From Physcomitrium patens (Eukaryota > Streptophyta > Bryopsida > Funariales > Funariaceae), in the NCBI RefSeq assembly GCF_000002425.4, contig NC_037270.1, positions 10,154,494 through 10,218,493 of the forward strand: a stretch of 64,000 nt of DNA, read 5' to 3'. This document shows, piece by piece, positions 22,622 to 33,096 of the stretch (its first letter is position 1; each line of letters begins with the position of its first letter). The notes under the pieces are model-generated. The model was not told where the DNA came from, did not search any database, and worked only from the letters and a program-made list of their open reading frames with translations. Made by a program: the position numbers and the translations under genes.

Positions 22622-23497
22622 TCAAAAGTGCCCTGCTGCTGGAAAGTCATGACGTGCTTGAAGAACACGTAAACGTGCTTCTCCTTCTGGAACATATAGG
22701 TGTCCTTCAAAATATAATAGATTATTCTTGAACTCAAACTTAGAAGAATCATGAGACTTGAAAGAATTATTCTCAATATCATGAACAAGAGGGTCTAAGG
22801 ACATACTAGACTGGATTTGCTTGAGAAAAGTTGAATCAACAGTCAATGTTGATTTCACTGCTCGGAGATGAAATTGCTCCGGTTTCAAGAGGACCGTTCT
22901 TTGTTGCTCAAAAGCTGCATCTCCTTCTTTTGGTGCAAAATAAGAACGTCTAGACAATGCATCGGATAAACCTTGTTGTTTTCCTGGCCGATAAGTGATA
23001 ATGAACTCGAAACTTGACAAAGACATACTCCAACGAGCTTGACGACGATTCAACACGCGTGCTGACATGAAATACTCAAGGTTCTTGTGATTTGTATATA
23101 CAGTGACTAGACTAGAAGCGCCTTCTAGATAATGACGCCATTCTTGAAAGGAATCCACGATTGCAAGCAGTTCTTTATCGTGGATCTCATAATTGATCTC
23201 GGCTGCTGAGAATTTTCTTGAATGAAAAGCTATCGGATGAAGTTTGTCATCTGTTCCCATTTGTGACAAAACTGCACCCAAGGCAAAATCTGATGCGTCT
23301 GTTTCCATAAAAAATGCCTTGGAAAAGTCAACACGATATAAGACTGGTGCAGATACAAATGATGTCTTCAAGGCTTCAAATGCTGTTTCCGCTTCTTCAT
23401 TCCATTGGAATTTGTCTTTATTGGTCAAGCGTGTAAGTGGAGCTGCAACTCGTGAAAAGTCTTTGATGAAGATCCGATAGTAATTGGCAAATCCCAA
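22622..23497 (-). CDS. RNase H and integrase N-terminal part of A3 pol
   Basis: A 291-codon open segment. It begins with the end of the RT connection (MGFANYYRIFIKDFSRVAAPLT). RNase H follows with FFMETDASDFALGAVLSQMG (catalytic Asp in TDAS), then HDKELLAI (Glu), then a segment with YTNHKNLEYF (normally YTDHKNLEYF, so one catalytic Asp is now Asn). The connector HSDALSRR-type motif reads LSDALSRRSYF. The open frame ends at YEGHLYVPEGEARLRVLQARHD in the zinc-head region. RNase H removes template RNA during reverse transcription. Confidence 0.88.
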   Translation of the reverse strand: MGFANYYRIFIKDFSRVAAPLTRLTNKDKFQWNEEAETAFEALKTSFVSAPVLYRVDFSKAFFMETDASDFALGAVLSQMGTDDKLHPIAFHSRKFSAAEINYEIHDKELLAIVDSFQEWRHYLEGASSLVTVYTNHKNLEYFMSARVLNRRQARWSMSLSSFEFIITYRPGKQQGLSDALSRRSYFAPKEGDAAFEQQRTVLLKPEQFHLRAVKSTLTVDSTFLKQIQSSMSLDPLVHDIENNSFKSHDSSKFEFKNNLLYFEGHLYVPEGEARLRVLQARHDFPAAGHF

Positions 23498-23499
23498 GA

Positions 23500-24240
23500 A
23501 ACATTAGACATCTCTTACTGTCTTTGGAATCTTCCAATCCATGATTGTCTGGACTTTCTTAGAATCCATCATGAGACCATCATTTGAAATGATGTATCCT
23601 AAAAAATCAACTTGAGTAGTGTGAAATACACACTTTTCCATCTTGGCGTACAATTCTGCATCTCTAAGTTTTTGTAATACTTGACGAACATGTATTTTTA
23701 TGCTCTTCGACGTTGTTAGAATAGATCAGAATATCGTCTAGGTAGCAGACGATAAAATTTTCTAAGAATTCACCAAATATATCATTCATGAGATGTTGAA
23801 AAGCAGCTGGTGCATTCGTGAGTCCAAAAGGCATGACATTATATTCAAAATGCCCGTACCTGGTTCAAAACGCAGTCTTCCATTCATCTCCTTCCTTGAT
23901 TCGTACTAGATTATATGCTCCTCTTAGATCTATTTTTGTATAAATCTTAGCTTGATTCAACTGGTCAAGGAGTCTTGATATCAAAGGTAATGGATACCTG
24001 TTCTTGATTGTGATCTTGTTGAGTCCTCGATAGTCAACACACATTCGCAAAGATCCATCTTTTTTCTTTACGAATAGAATTGGAGCTCCTGCTGGAGATT
24101 TTGAATGACGTATGAAATTCTTCGTTAAATTCTCGTTAATATATGTCTTGAGTTCAGTCAACTCATCTTGCGATAAACTGTAAATTGGTCCAAATGGTGG
24201 CTGAGTTCCTTCCTTGAGGTCGATTGAACAATCATATGGA
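23500..24240 (-). pseudogene. Reverse transcriptase of A3
   Basis: 23865-24161 (98 codons) holds the N-terminal RT motifs: [40 protein letters not shown] frame break near 23865 is followed by the rest in another frame: [14 protein letters not shown] (active-site YLDD intact at about 23725-23760), then VHYTTQVDFLGYIIS-type sequence to the RNase H junction. Matches the chromovirus RT order. The break and stops mean full-length RT cannot be made from this copy without recoding. Confidence 0.88.
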
Positions 24241-24892
24241 CGATGCTCAGAAAGAATATCTGCATTCTTTTTCTCAAAAACGTCTTGATAATCCTGATAT
24301 TGTCTTGGAATGCCACTTGAAGTCTTTACGCTTTCAGAAATAGGTACAGCGTAAATAGAAAAAGTTGATCTTTCTTTTGCTACGTATATAAATGCTTTTG
24401 CACCTATAAGTACGGGTTTTACTATACTAGATTTATAACTTTTTACTTGCTTGGTAGAACTATTAATAATGCTTTAGGAAAAGTCAAGTTTATGAGAATT
24501 TCAATCTATTCGAGGGTTATATTTTTCTAGCAAGGATAAACCTAAAATAACTGGATTGGACGGGGATTTAATTATGTTAAAAGCTATGTAGCTAACATGA
24601 CCGTTTATTATTACTTTTATAGGGCGAGTTTCATGAGTGACATCTCCAGAAGACAAAGGACGGCCATCAATGACTTCTACATGTACGGATTTAGTTTTCT
24701 ATACAAAAGGTATTTTATGACTTTTAAAAAATTATTCATCTAAAAAACATGCTGAGGCTCTCAAATCTAATAAAGCAAAGGCTTTGTAATTCTTAAGTCC
24801 TAAATATTATTCTATTATAAAACAAGAAGAGGGTTCTGAGGAGAAGATAGGACCTTCATTAGGAATTGTACAAGGTTCCAGCTGCACGGTCC
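24241..24892 (-). pseudogene. Protease region of A3
   Basis: Reads FALLDLRASACFLDE around 24725-24780, where A5 has LIDSGAFAYFLDEEF. The aspartic protease D-S-G triad has become D-L-R, consistent with C-to-T and G-to-A changes, so this protease should be inactive. The remaining pattern (a GHxSFEL-like segment and an IVLGLSWLEKYNP-like segment seen in A5) can be followed with stops. The protease would cut the Gag-Pol polyprotein. Confidence 0.75.
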
Positions 24893-25897
24893 CTATTGTA
24901 GCTGGACGAATCCGTTTTCCGACATGTTATCTTCTTTGACCGCCGTACCCCTCATTTTATAGTTACGTTGTTTCTTTGGACAATGTTGAGCAGTGTGCTT
25001 AGGTTCTCCGCAGTATAAACATAATCCTTCTTGACGATGACGAATCTTTTCTTGCTCAGTTAGGGGTTTAAAACGTACCGCGTCAATTTGCATGTCTTCT
25101 ACTTCTGAATGTACGTTTGGCAAAGATGCTGATGTTGCCATTGAGTAATAACGTTGAGGTTCTCGTGTACGACTCTCGAATCAAAATTCAAAAAGTCGAT
25201 TGTCACATTTTATCGCAAAATCGATTGCTTGACTCAAAGTTTGAGGATCAGGTAAGTTGAACATCAATTTCTTTACTTCGTATTGCAATCCATAAAGAAA
25301 TTGACTGATAAGTGCAGCATCATCCCACTTGATGTCAATTGCAAGTTATCGAAATTGTGAAGCATACATTGTTACTGAGCGGTTTTCTTGTCACAAAATT
25401 TGGATCTTATTTGTTGCGACACGAGTTGCATTGTGTTCACCATACATAGATCAAAACTCCACCAAAAAAGCTTCCAAATTGTCCAATATTGGATTTCGTT
25501 GTTCAAAAAAAGACGAAAACCATGATAATGCAGAACCAGAAAGTAGAGTGTCAATAAACCTGACTTGTGATCCTGGAGTTGGATAGCTTTGCGGTTGAAG
25601 TTCAATTGCCAATTGTACTTGATTGATGAACCCTCGAAACTTTGATCTTATACCATCAAATTTCTCGGATAAAGCAATTCTTGGTTCTCTAGTGCTTACA
25701 AGGTGTTGTACAATTGGAGAAGGAATGTGATTTGGTGCAAATGTTGAAGCAGCTCCGATCATCTCTATATCTCCACTTTTTGCTATTCTTGTTCTTTCCT
25801 GTATTGGTGAATTGAGTTGATGCATCGCAAGCATTAACTCCCTCAATTGTTCTTACATTTGTGCCATTGCACTCTTCATTTCAACAAGCTCTGCCAT
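24893..25897 (-). pseudogene. Gag of A3
   Basis: The start is placed at ATG 25897 (reads MAELVEMKSAMAQM, then a TAA in place of a likely CAA, then EQLRELMLAMHQLN). 25451-25846 (131 codons) is the matrix/capsid part with EKFDGIRSKFRGFINQV, PGSQVRFIDTLLSGSALSWF and ILDNLEAFLVEF, typical retrotransposon capsid blocks. 24893-25141 holds one zinc knuckle, CLYCGEPKHTAQHC. Stops lie between. The same N-terminus is found in A5 (44190 onward) but not in A2 or A4. Confidence 0.85.
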
Positions 25898-26110
25898 AAT
25901 GATACTAAGAAGAAAAATTTGTCTGATATTGCTCAAGACAAAAGAAAAAGAAAAGACTTGATAACAAAGAAGATACTAAGAACAATATCAGTTTAGAAGT
26001 GGGTAATCCGCAAACTTCTAATATGCTTATGTCTTGTCAAGAGAAAGGGGTAATCCACTCTTACTTAAGAAAAATAAAGCTCTGATATTGTAAGTGCACT
26101 CTTATCAATC
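25898..26110 (-). other. Leader of A3 with displaced Met-tRNA-like primer site
   Basis: Between the gag start and the 5' LTR. The element strand contains ATATCAGAGC (plus gctctgatat, 26079-26088), the core of the plant initiator-Met primer site TGGTATCAGAGC. It lies 22 bases inside the LTR edge, not next to it, and the expected TGG is CAA. No TGG-starting site adjoins the LTR. The rest of the leader is purine-rich without ORFs. Confidence 0.5.
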
Positions 26111-26670
26111 TGTCAAGGACAAGAACTCGATGAAAAATAATTCAGAGAAGTGAGCCTTCACTCAAAGAGAGGTAATAAAATATATATAAACAAGTATATA
26201 TATTGAAAGAAGAACTGGAATGGCTATTGCCAAAAGACAAGAAAAGTAGAGACCCTTGAAACTAGACTAGAAGCAAGAAAGGAGTTGACAAGAGTGAAGA
26301 AGCCTTCACTCTTGTCTCTATATATACTATCTAACTAAGAGCTACGTGGCGACATTCTATAGGACCTCCAATATGTGTTGACTTTATAGAGCTCATGCCT
26401 TGACTTACAAGGCAAGTTTTTCTACATGTGGGCCACATAGTTAGCTTGATCTTTAAGCTAACAACATGTGTGGCACATGGCCAACTTGTTGACCACGTTT
26501 CTAATCCAAAAAGTCAATTAAAGACACCTATGAAGTCAAAGTAGCATCTAGGAAGTTTCTAAGAAGCTTCCATATTAAATATTATAGAATTAACTTACTT
26601 TTACTTACTTTTATTTACTTCTATCTATTTCTATATGTAATTATTAGCTTACATGATTATGGCCGTGACA
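26111..26670 (-). repeat. 5' LTR of A3
   Basis: 560 bp, TG...CA ends, 14 differences by eye from 20280-20839. It holds the promoter. On the element strand GTATATATAG (26318-26327) is a good TATA box and is followed two bases later by a perfect 13-bp inverted repeat (26287-26316). Confidence 0.95.
26287..26327 (-). promoter_or_regulatory. TATA box and adjacent palindrome in the A3 promoter
   Basis: Element-strand GTATATATAG, then the palindrome GACAAGAGTGAAG-aggc/gcct-CTTCACTCTTGTC (13-bp arms, 4-base loop). The transcription start expected 25-35 bases after the TATA falls within or just after the palindrome, so it could be a DNA-binding dyad or a hairpin at the RNA 5' end. Paired changes in other copies are described in the findings. 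Confidence 0.65.
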
Positions 26671-26675
26671 CTAAT
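26671..26675. repeat. Target-site duplication of A3, right copy (CTAAT)
   Basis: Identical to 20275-20279. The sequence after it (ctaattccaattctagaaac) continues the interrupted LTR of G, matching 33027-33060. Confidence 0.9.
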
Positions 26676-26745
26676 CTAATTCCAATTCTAGAAACTTCTG
26701 TGGTTCTAGTTATCTATATAATTATCTTATTTATACCTTGTTACA
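26671..26745 (-). repeat. 3' LTR of G, proximal part
   Basis: Matches 33022-33096 (tctagaaacttc, ttatctatataattatctta, taccttgttaca). Together with 19863-20279 it restores one LTR. Confidence 0.85.
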
Positions 26746-26759
26746 GTTAATCCTCCTCT

Positions 26760-28573
26760 AATAATGCAGAATGTTCTTGTTTTACTCTAGATGGTATCTC
26801 CAAATTATCTCTTGGTAATAGATGAGATTTTGTGCAGGTTCCTATATTTCATCATAAATGGAATAACCTTTTCAAAGAACTTTGTACTGAAGTTGTAAAT
26901 GTCTACTACTTTAACAAAGGAGGCAATGCTCCAAAATACTGTCCACTTCATATTCTTATTGGTCATCAACTACAACTTGTGGTAGTGGTGGTTGGTATCG
27001 ATTTGGAAAGAGCTTTGGCTGAATATGAAATTCCTTTAGTTACAAAATATGGAAGACTAGATGGACGTAAATATGTGACAAAAGCTCAAGGCAATATGTG
27101 ACATCAAATATCACTGCAAAAATGTGGAAAGGTCTAAGCCACCAAGATGCTAGTTTATGGATTTCGATTGATGTAACAAGTGGCATGTTGTCATTAGAAA
27201 ATAATACTTGATCACCCTCCTAGAAGGTCTTGTGTTGCTGATAGTTATCTGCATATTACTTTTGTCAATTTTGTGCAGTAAAGAGGTGGTGCCAAGCTTC
27301 TTGTAAGGCTGTTGTAAGCCATTGTATAAATTCTTCCATTATTAGATTATTGGTATCGATGGGACAATAGAGAGTTGTTGGCATAATCTAATACTGACTG
27401 ATATTAAAAAAAAATGGTGAATGATTGATACTTGATTGAATACTATCATTATAAGTAAATTCTAGGAGTGTCAAGTATTCATTCCAATCATTATGATAAA
27501 CTACCACAAATATCCACAACATATCTTTCAAGGTCCAATTTGCATGCTCTTTTTGTCCATCTGTTTGAGGATGGAAGGATGTACATATGGCAAGTTGTTT
27601 GTCTAATAGCTTAAATAAGGCTTGTCAAAAACTTTCCATGAAGCATGGATCTTGATGTGAAATGATGACACCACATAATCTATGGTGACAAAAGACGATA
27701 TCAAAGAAGATTCGTGTAATTTTTAGGACATCAATATTTGAGTGCACCACAAGAAAGTGAAGTTGCTTTGAGAATCAATCTACAAAGATTGCAACCGCAG
27801 TATGATTATGAAGCGTCTATGATAAATATGTAATGAGATCCATAATCCCATACGCATAATATATCATAGATAATAAAATTGGCTGTAATAGTCCAAGAGA
27901 TGCTACATTGCATGTTTTATTATCTTGACATGATTTGCAAGAGTGTACAAAGGCTCAAACATCACGATCCAAACTTGCCTAAAACCATGATCTTGAGATC
28001 CATTCTAGGATCTTCTCTCATCTCAGATGTCTAGATATTAGAATGTCATGTCCCTCTTGAAATATGCGCGTCCAAAATTTAGCATTGTCAGGTATATGAA
28101 TTTGCTTCTTGAAATAGAGCAAGTCTTCATTAAGAAGATAATTTTGATATTATATATCATCCACCTTCAATCGATCGCTAACCATCTTAAAATAAGCATC
28201 CTATTGCATAACTTTCTTCCATTCTGCTTCTTTGATTAGATCTGAAATGATACTACTAATGGTAGTGACTTTTGCCTTGTCTTCCAATTTGTCCTTCAAG
28301 TTTGGTCTCCATAATAAACTATCTGGCATAATATATTTTTGCCCTTATTTATACTCAAGCTGGATATCAAAAAGTTGCAACTGTTCTTTCCGAAGATGAT
28401 GCTATGATTTCATATTTTCCAGATTCAAATCATGTAGCAAAGATCGATGGTCAATCCGAATAACCATTGGCTTCTCCAATAGATAGTATCGCCACACCTT
28501 TATGGCATATACAATTGCTAATTGCTCTCGATTATATGTAGAGTAATTGTGCTCAACGCTTTTAAATTTGCAT
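26760..28573 (-). pseudogene. RNase H end and integrase of element G
   Basis: From the right: after the B3 insertion, the element strand reads CKFKSVEHNYSTYNREQLAI..IKVWRYYL (second half of RNase H, with HNYS and YNREQL), then the connector, then integrase. Around 27545-27600 it reads SFHPQTDGQKEHA, the integrase HPQTDGQ-Glu motif, with Lys before the Glu. Many stops. An 89-codon open stretch on the plus strand at 26832-27101 is antisense to this region and not a gene. Confidence 0.75.
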
Positions 28574-30021
28574 TGTTGTGTTGTAACATGACTATATAGT
28601 GAAAGATAATAATATGGATCTTATTATAGAAGAGCCAAGTTAAAAGATAAAATAAAAAATATGGATAAAAGATAGGAAGATAGTAAAACTTTTAATAATA
28701 ATGTTGTCTTTTTAGAAAAGTGACTTCTATTTATTTTGTAGAATCATAAATAAAGCAAAATAAGGTAGATTAGAAAAATAAAAGATATAAGCATATGCAA
28801 GAGAGAATTAGGAGTGGGTTTTAGCAAAAATTATCTAAAAAAACAAAATATTGATATCAAAGAGGGCTGATTATAAATCCCAGTTGAAAACAAACTCCAA
28901 AGCATAAAACCGAGTCCTAATAATGATTCAAGGGTTCTTTTGTTGATCTAAGAGTGGGATTTGAGAGGAGACTTGATAAGATTTCTATATGTATTGATTT
29001 TGGGGGATTTGAGTGGATAATGACTTGCAAGAGCTTTGCAAAATCGATGTTGTTTTCAATGATTCTAATTTTTGGAAAATAAAATAAGATTGACTTTTTG
29101 GGCAATTTTAGGAGTTTGGTAACAGATCTATAGATGAAATTTTTTTAGATTTGTGAGTGTAGTTGTTCTTGATGTGAGTTGTGAATTTGGATTTGATCAA
29201 ATGGTTAGATTGAAAAGCATGAAGATTTTTGTGGATTATGGTCTCAAAATTTAGGGTTTTAAAAACTAGTGAGACATTTTTAGATATTTGTCAATCCACT
29301 AATTAGATTGAAGCAAACTTTTTTTTTATAGAGATAGTTAACTTGATTTCTAACAAGTGTATAAAGTTTGGGTGCAAAATAATAGTTCAATCAAGAGTAA
29401 TTGGCTCTAAGAGATTAGCATCAAGGTCAAAGAAGGAAGCCGGCCAACACCCTAGCATATTTTTGAGATTATCATTTATTTGGTAATTCTGATCTTTTTT
29501 CAATTTTTTTTTATACTTATTTTTAACTTAATTAATGAAGATTGTGTAAAATTTGAGTTCAAATCAACGATTCAAATATTAGTTATTGAATTTAAAAATT
29601 TATTATAAAGTTGTTAGAAATTTATTTGAGATTTAAATAATTGATTAGGATTTGGTTTAGGTTAGGATTTGATTAAAATTAGGGTTAGAATTTGGTTAGG
29701 ATTTAAGATTTGGTCTAAGATTTGATAAAGTTATTAAATTTTTATTTTTAGTATTTAAAGATATCTTTGTTATACTTTTAGAATTACTTTTTTATATATG
29801 CATTTCTTTAAGGTTAATTTATAATTTCTTCATGTTTCTTTTTCAATTTTTTAAAGATTTCTTTTGGATTTGATTAAAGCTTGATTAATATTTTTAAGAT
29901 TTAATTAGAATTTATTTGAAATTCTATTAGAGTTGTTAAGATCTTATTGTTAGAATTTCTTTTTATTTTTTTAAGCTAGGTGCTTGATGCATTCTCAAGC
30001 AAGACTTCATGTAATATGACA
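28574..30021 (+). mobile_element. Solo LTR of family B (B3) inserted in the RNase H of G
   Basis: The reading frame of G RNase H breaks at 30022 (…IAYES) and continues at 28573 (…KFKSVEHNYS) with almost nothing missing, so the 1.45-kb block between is an insertion. It starts TGTTGTG or TGTTGTAACATG (a few bases ambiguous) and ends AATATGACA. Both ends and the interior match B6 (62720 onward), B5 and, reversed, B2. Flanks gcat on the left and gcgt on the right could be a decayed target duplication. No internal genes, hence solo LTR. Confidence 0.7.
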
Positions 30022-31760
30022 GCGTGATTCATATGCTATAAGTTAAAGGCCCCTACCAAAGTCTTGTTGAAGAACTACTCCAATTGCAAAGTCAAAAGCA
30101 TCAATGTCAAGCGTACAAGGAAGATTAGGATCATATGGTTGTAATATTGGAGCAATAATGAGTGCTTCCTTCAAATTTTCAAAAGTATTTTGCTGCTCCA
30201 GTTTCCATTCAAATGAGGCATCTTTCTCCAATAGTTTTGTCAATGAGGTAGCAATGTAAACAAATCTCCTAACAAAATAGCAATAATATCTAACAAGGCC
30301 TAAAAATGAGCAAACTTCAGAAGCATCTTTGAAAGTTGGCCAATCCTCTACTACTTTCACTTTATCTTGATCTATATGCATGCCTTCGAATGACACCACA
30401 TGTCCCAAAAAGGTGACTTTCGACTTCCAAAGTTCACATTTTGATTGCTTGCAATAAAAATGACTATCTTATAGTCAACACAACATCTCTCATAGATATT
30501 ATTCATGCTCTTCAGGGATTTTATTATATTAAAAAATAGCATCAATGAAAATGACTACATACTTCTCCAAAAGGTTTCAAAATAATTTGTTTATGTGACC
30601 CATGAAAGAGACTGGATCATTGCCAAGGCCAAAAGATAAAACCATCCATTTGAAATGTCCATAGCATGTACAAAATGTCGTCTTTTTACATCCTCTCTTG
30701 CAATAGGTGTTTGCTAATAGCCGATCTAAAGATCCAATTTACTAAAGATAGTCGCACCTTGAAGTTAGTCAAGAAGATTATCCACACATAGAAGTCGATA
30801 TGTATTTTTAATAGTCTGTTTGTTGAAACTTCAATAGTCAATGTTAAGGCAAAGTCCACCATCTTTCTTGGGTACAAAGAATACAAGTACTCTCCATGGT
30901 AATGTGCTTTCTCAAATGAGGTCTTTTTCTAAGAATTCATCCAATATCTTCTATAGCTCTTCAAGTTCTTTTGGTACTAGGCAATAAATTCGTTAACTTA
31001 CTAGTTTGGTTATAGACAATAGTACTATTTGAAAGAAGGGACCTCAATCAAGAAGTACGCCACTAGGTAGGTCAATTGGAAAGACATCCTAATATTCTTA
31101 TATGAGTTGTTTTACCTCTTTGGCTATCTTTTTGATCATTGATGCAAGCTTTGGAACTACCATATGTACTAATTGCTCATGTTGTAGTTGCTTTTTCATA
31201 AACGTTATTCCTACAAGTAAGTCTTTGGTTGCAGATTCTCTTTCTTCTTCACTTGATGTGGAAGTGCGAAGAGTCACCTTACATCTTCTATCTTTAAAAG
31301 AGATTTTCCTTGCTACTCAATCAACTTGCTTATTTTTCATCTCCAGCCATGGCATTCCAAGGATAAAATCATACCTTAGCTTTGTTATCTTGAATCTCCT
31401 TCTTAAGACGTAAGTATTTAGAAATCTTAAGGTTTTTTCTTCACACATCTCACTTAATATATTCTCTCAATTATCTGCAAGGTATACTTCCTCCTTTGAT
31501 TTCTTTGGTTTTAATTCTAAGCTAGTCAATAATTTCAATTGAGATGCAATTTTCTATAAAGCCACAATCTACAAGCACTCAACATGGTTGTTCTCTTAGT
31601 AGTTCCATTAGAAGCACCAATCGATTCTATTTATAGTTATTTGAGGCTATGCCATTTGTCTCTGAAAGCCAATAGCTACCTCGAGTACTACTCCTCGGCA
31701 CCTTTATTAGGGAGCCTTGTTTTCTTGCTCAAACTCATTATCAACTTGGTGAATTCCAAG
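30022..31760 (-). pseudogene. Protease, reverse transcriptase and RNase H start of element G
   Basis: 30043-30408 (121 codons) covers the RT end and RNase H start: DWPTFKDASEVCSFLGLVRY, then TLDIDAFDFAIGVVLQQDFG (normally TDASDFAIG, so the active site is altered). RT: LLDQLQGATIFSKLDL-like sequence near 30750, and FIDAI near 30535 where FIDDI is expected, so a catalytic Asp is lost. Protease: VLVDCGFIENCISIEI near 31550-31600, a D-[ST]-G-type site with Cys. Stops occur throughout. Confidence 0.75.
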
Positions 31761-32555
31761 ACTATGAACTCTCCTTGTCTTGCTCGTACTTGTACTTTGA
31801 CGTGCTAGTCAACTTCCAATCTCATGGCCTGTCTCTCAACAATAGAAATACAATCTTTTTTGCACCAATATTTGTCATCTTTGTAGTGTTATTGATCCTT
31901 GTAAGGCATCAATTTCCATTGGCATTGGTTATTGTGCAGTAATATCAGATAGTGGCATAGGACTTTGTACTATAGGTTGTGCTCTACGATTTCTAAAATC
32001 TATAACATTGATCCTCTCTGCAATCCAAATTGCCTCTTTGAATGTTTTTGGATCCCTTAGTTCCACCTTTCATTGGACTCAAGGTTTCAAACATCTTAGG
32101 ATCCAATCCATCATCTCCGCCTCCAAAATATTGCCAATTTGGAGACATAAGGACTTGAATTGGGAGACATAATCTTGCACTGACCTAGCTTATGTAAGAT
32201 TTGCAAAGTGATTGCATGCTATCTTCTCTGTATTGATGAGCCAAAATTGATTCCTAAACTCGGTCTCAAACTCCTTCTAGTCACAAAATCTACCTTGAGC
32301 TCTATAATTTTGAACTCAATGTCAACACCAAATGGCTGCCGCATCTTTCAAATAGTTGGCTACATATATAATTCCTTCAGTGGTATTTGTCCTAGATAGT
32401 TGGAGGTATTGTCGAATATTTAAGAACCATTGACATACATGTTCTTGTTTTAAAGTTCCATAGTATTTACTAGGATTATTCAATTGCAACCTAACACATG
32501 TCAATTTTCTTGTCCTCAAGGCTTCTATTTATCCTTGCAAAGTAACTATTTGATA
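31761..32555 (-). pseudogene. Gag of element G
   Basis: The 65-codon open part 32322-32519 reads RTRKLTCVRLQLNNPSKYYG, then QEHVCQWFLNIRQYLQLSRT and VANYLKDAAAIWC, the usual retrotransposon capsid start (KPxxYxG...W). It continues with stops to about 31800 and carries Cys-rich codons near 31810-31850 that may be a zinc knuckle remnant. Starts close to the 5' LTR edge at 32556. Confidence 0.6.
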
Positions 32556-33096
32556 TGAGAATAGAACTAAACAGAATAGGACATGAAAGACAAAATACCA
32601 CAGAAGGAATGCAACACATCTCATATGCAACACATCTCATATCAACGGAACTAAACAGAATAGGACATGAAAGACAAAATTAAACAAACAAAAATAGAAC
32701 AGAATAGATCTGAACAAAAAGATGCAAAATAAAACTTTATTAAGAGAAAGGATCTTAAACCATACTTGACCAAATGCTCCAAAAGGCTCTAGCCAATCCT
32801 ATTTATATCTTGTCCTACCACCTTAGATTTTTTAGAATATTCCTAAGTGGTGGGCCCTACCTAAATAATTGCCTTAAACTCCTTTTCTAGAAGTTTCTAT
32901 AATAGGCCCTAATTAAATAACCGCCCTAAACTTTCTTTGAGAAGGTTTTATGGTGGGCCCCATCTTAATAACCACCCTAAATTCTTTCTAGAATGTTCTA
33001 TGGTGGATCCTACCTGGTCCACTAATCTAACTCTGATTCTAGAAACTTCCATGGTTTTAATTATCTGTGTAATTATCTTATCTATACCTTGTTACA
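32556..33096 (-). repeat. 5' LTR of element G
   Basis: Pairs with 19863-20279 plus 26671-26745. It contains a local duplication not in the other LTR: the block gaactaaacagaataggaca occurs at about 32563 and 32647, with the 15-mer aacacatctcatatg repeated in between. The CTAAT at 33022-33026 is the unoccupied form of the A3 insertion site. Confidence 0.8.

Larger units (their letters stand above)
20280..26670 (-). mobile_element. Full-length chromodomain Ty3/gypsy element (A3)
   Basis: 6391 bp with two 560-bp LTRs starting TGTCAAGG and ending GTGACA, flanked by the CTAAT duplication. Element order on the minus strand: 5' LTR (right), leader, gag with one CCHC knuckle, protease, RT with YLDD, RNase H, integrase with C-terminal chromodomain, a separate small ORF, polypurine tract, 3' LTR. 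By eye the LTRs differ at 14 positions (10 transitions), about 2.5 percent. It is the youngest and least decayed family A copy here. Several stops and a ruined protease active site suggest it is no longer autonomous. Confidence 0.93.
19863..33096 (-). mobile_element. Ty3/gypsy retrotransposon G, split by two later insertions
   Basis: 5' LTR 32556-33096, gag-pol 26760-32555 and 3' LTR 19863-20279 plus 26671-26745. Both LTRs end, on the element strand, with the start TGTAACAAGG (plus-strand ccttgttaca at 26736-26745 and 33087-33096). A purine-rich AGAGGAGGATTAAC precedes the 3' LTR. A3 lies within the 3' LTR and the solo LTR B3 within RNase H. Removing both leaves an element of about 5.4 kb. 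RT, RNase H and integrase motifs are recognisable but stop-ridden. Confidence 0.85.

Noticed and set aside
26832-27101. 89-codon ORF on the plus strand
   Set aside because: Antisense to the integrase region of element G, with no domain. Open because of composition.
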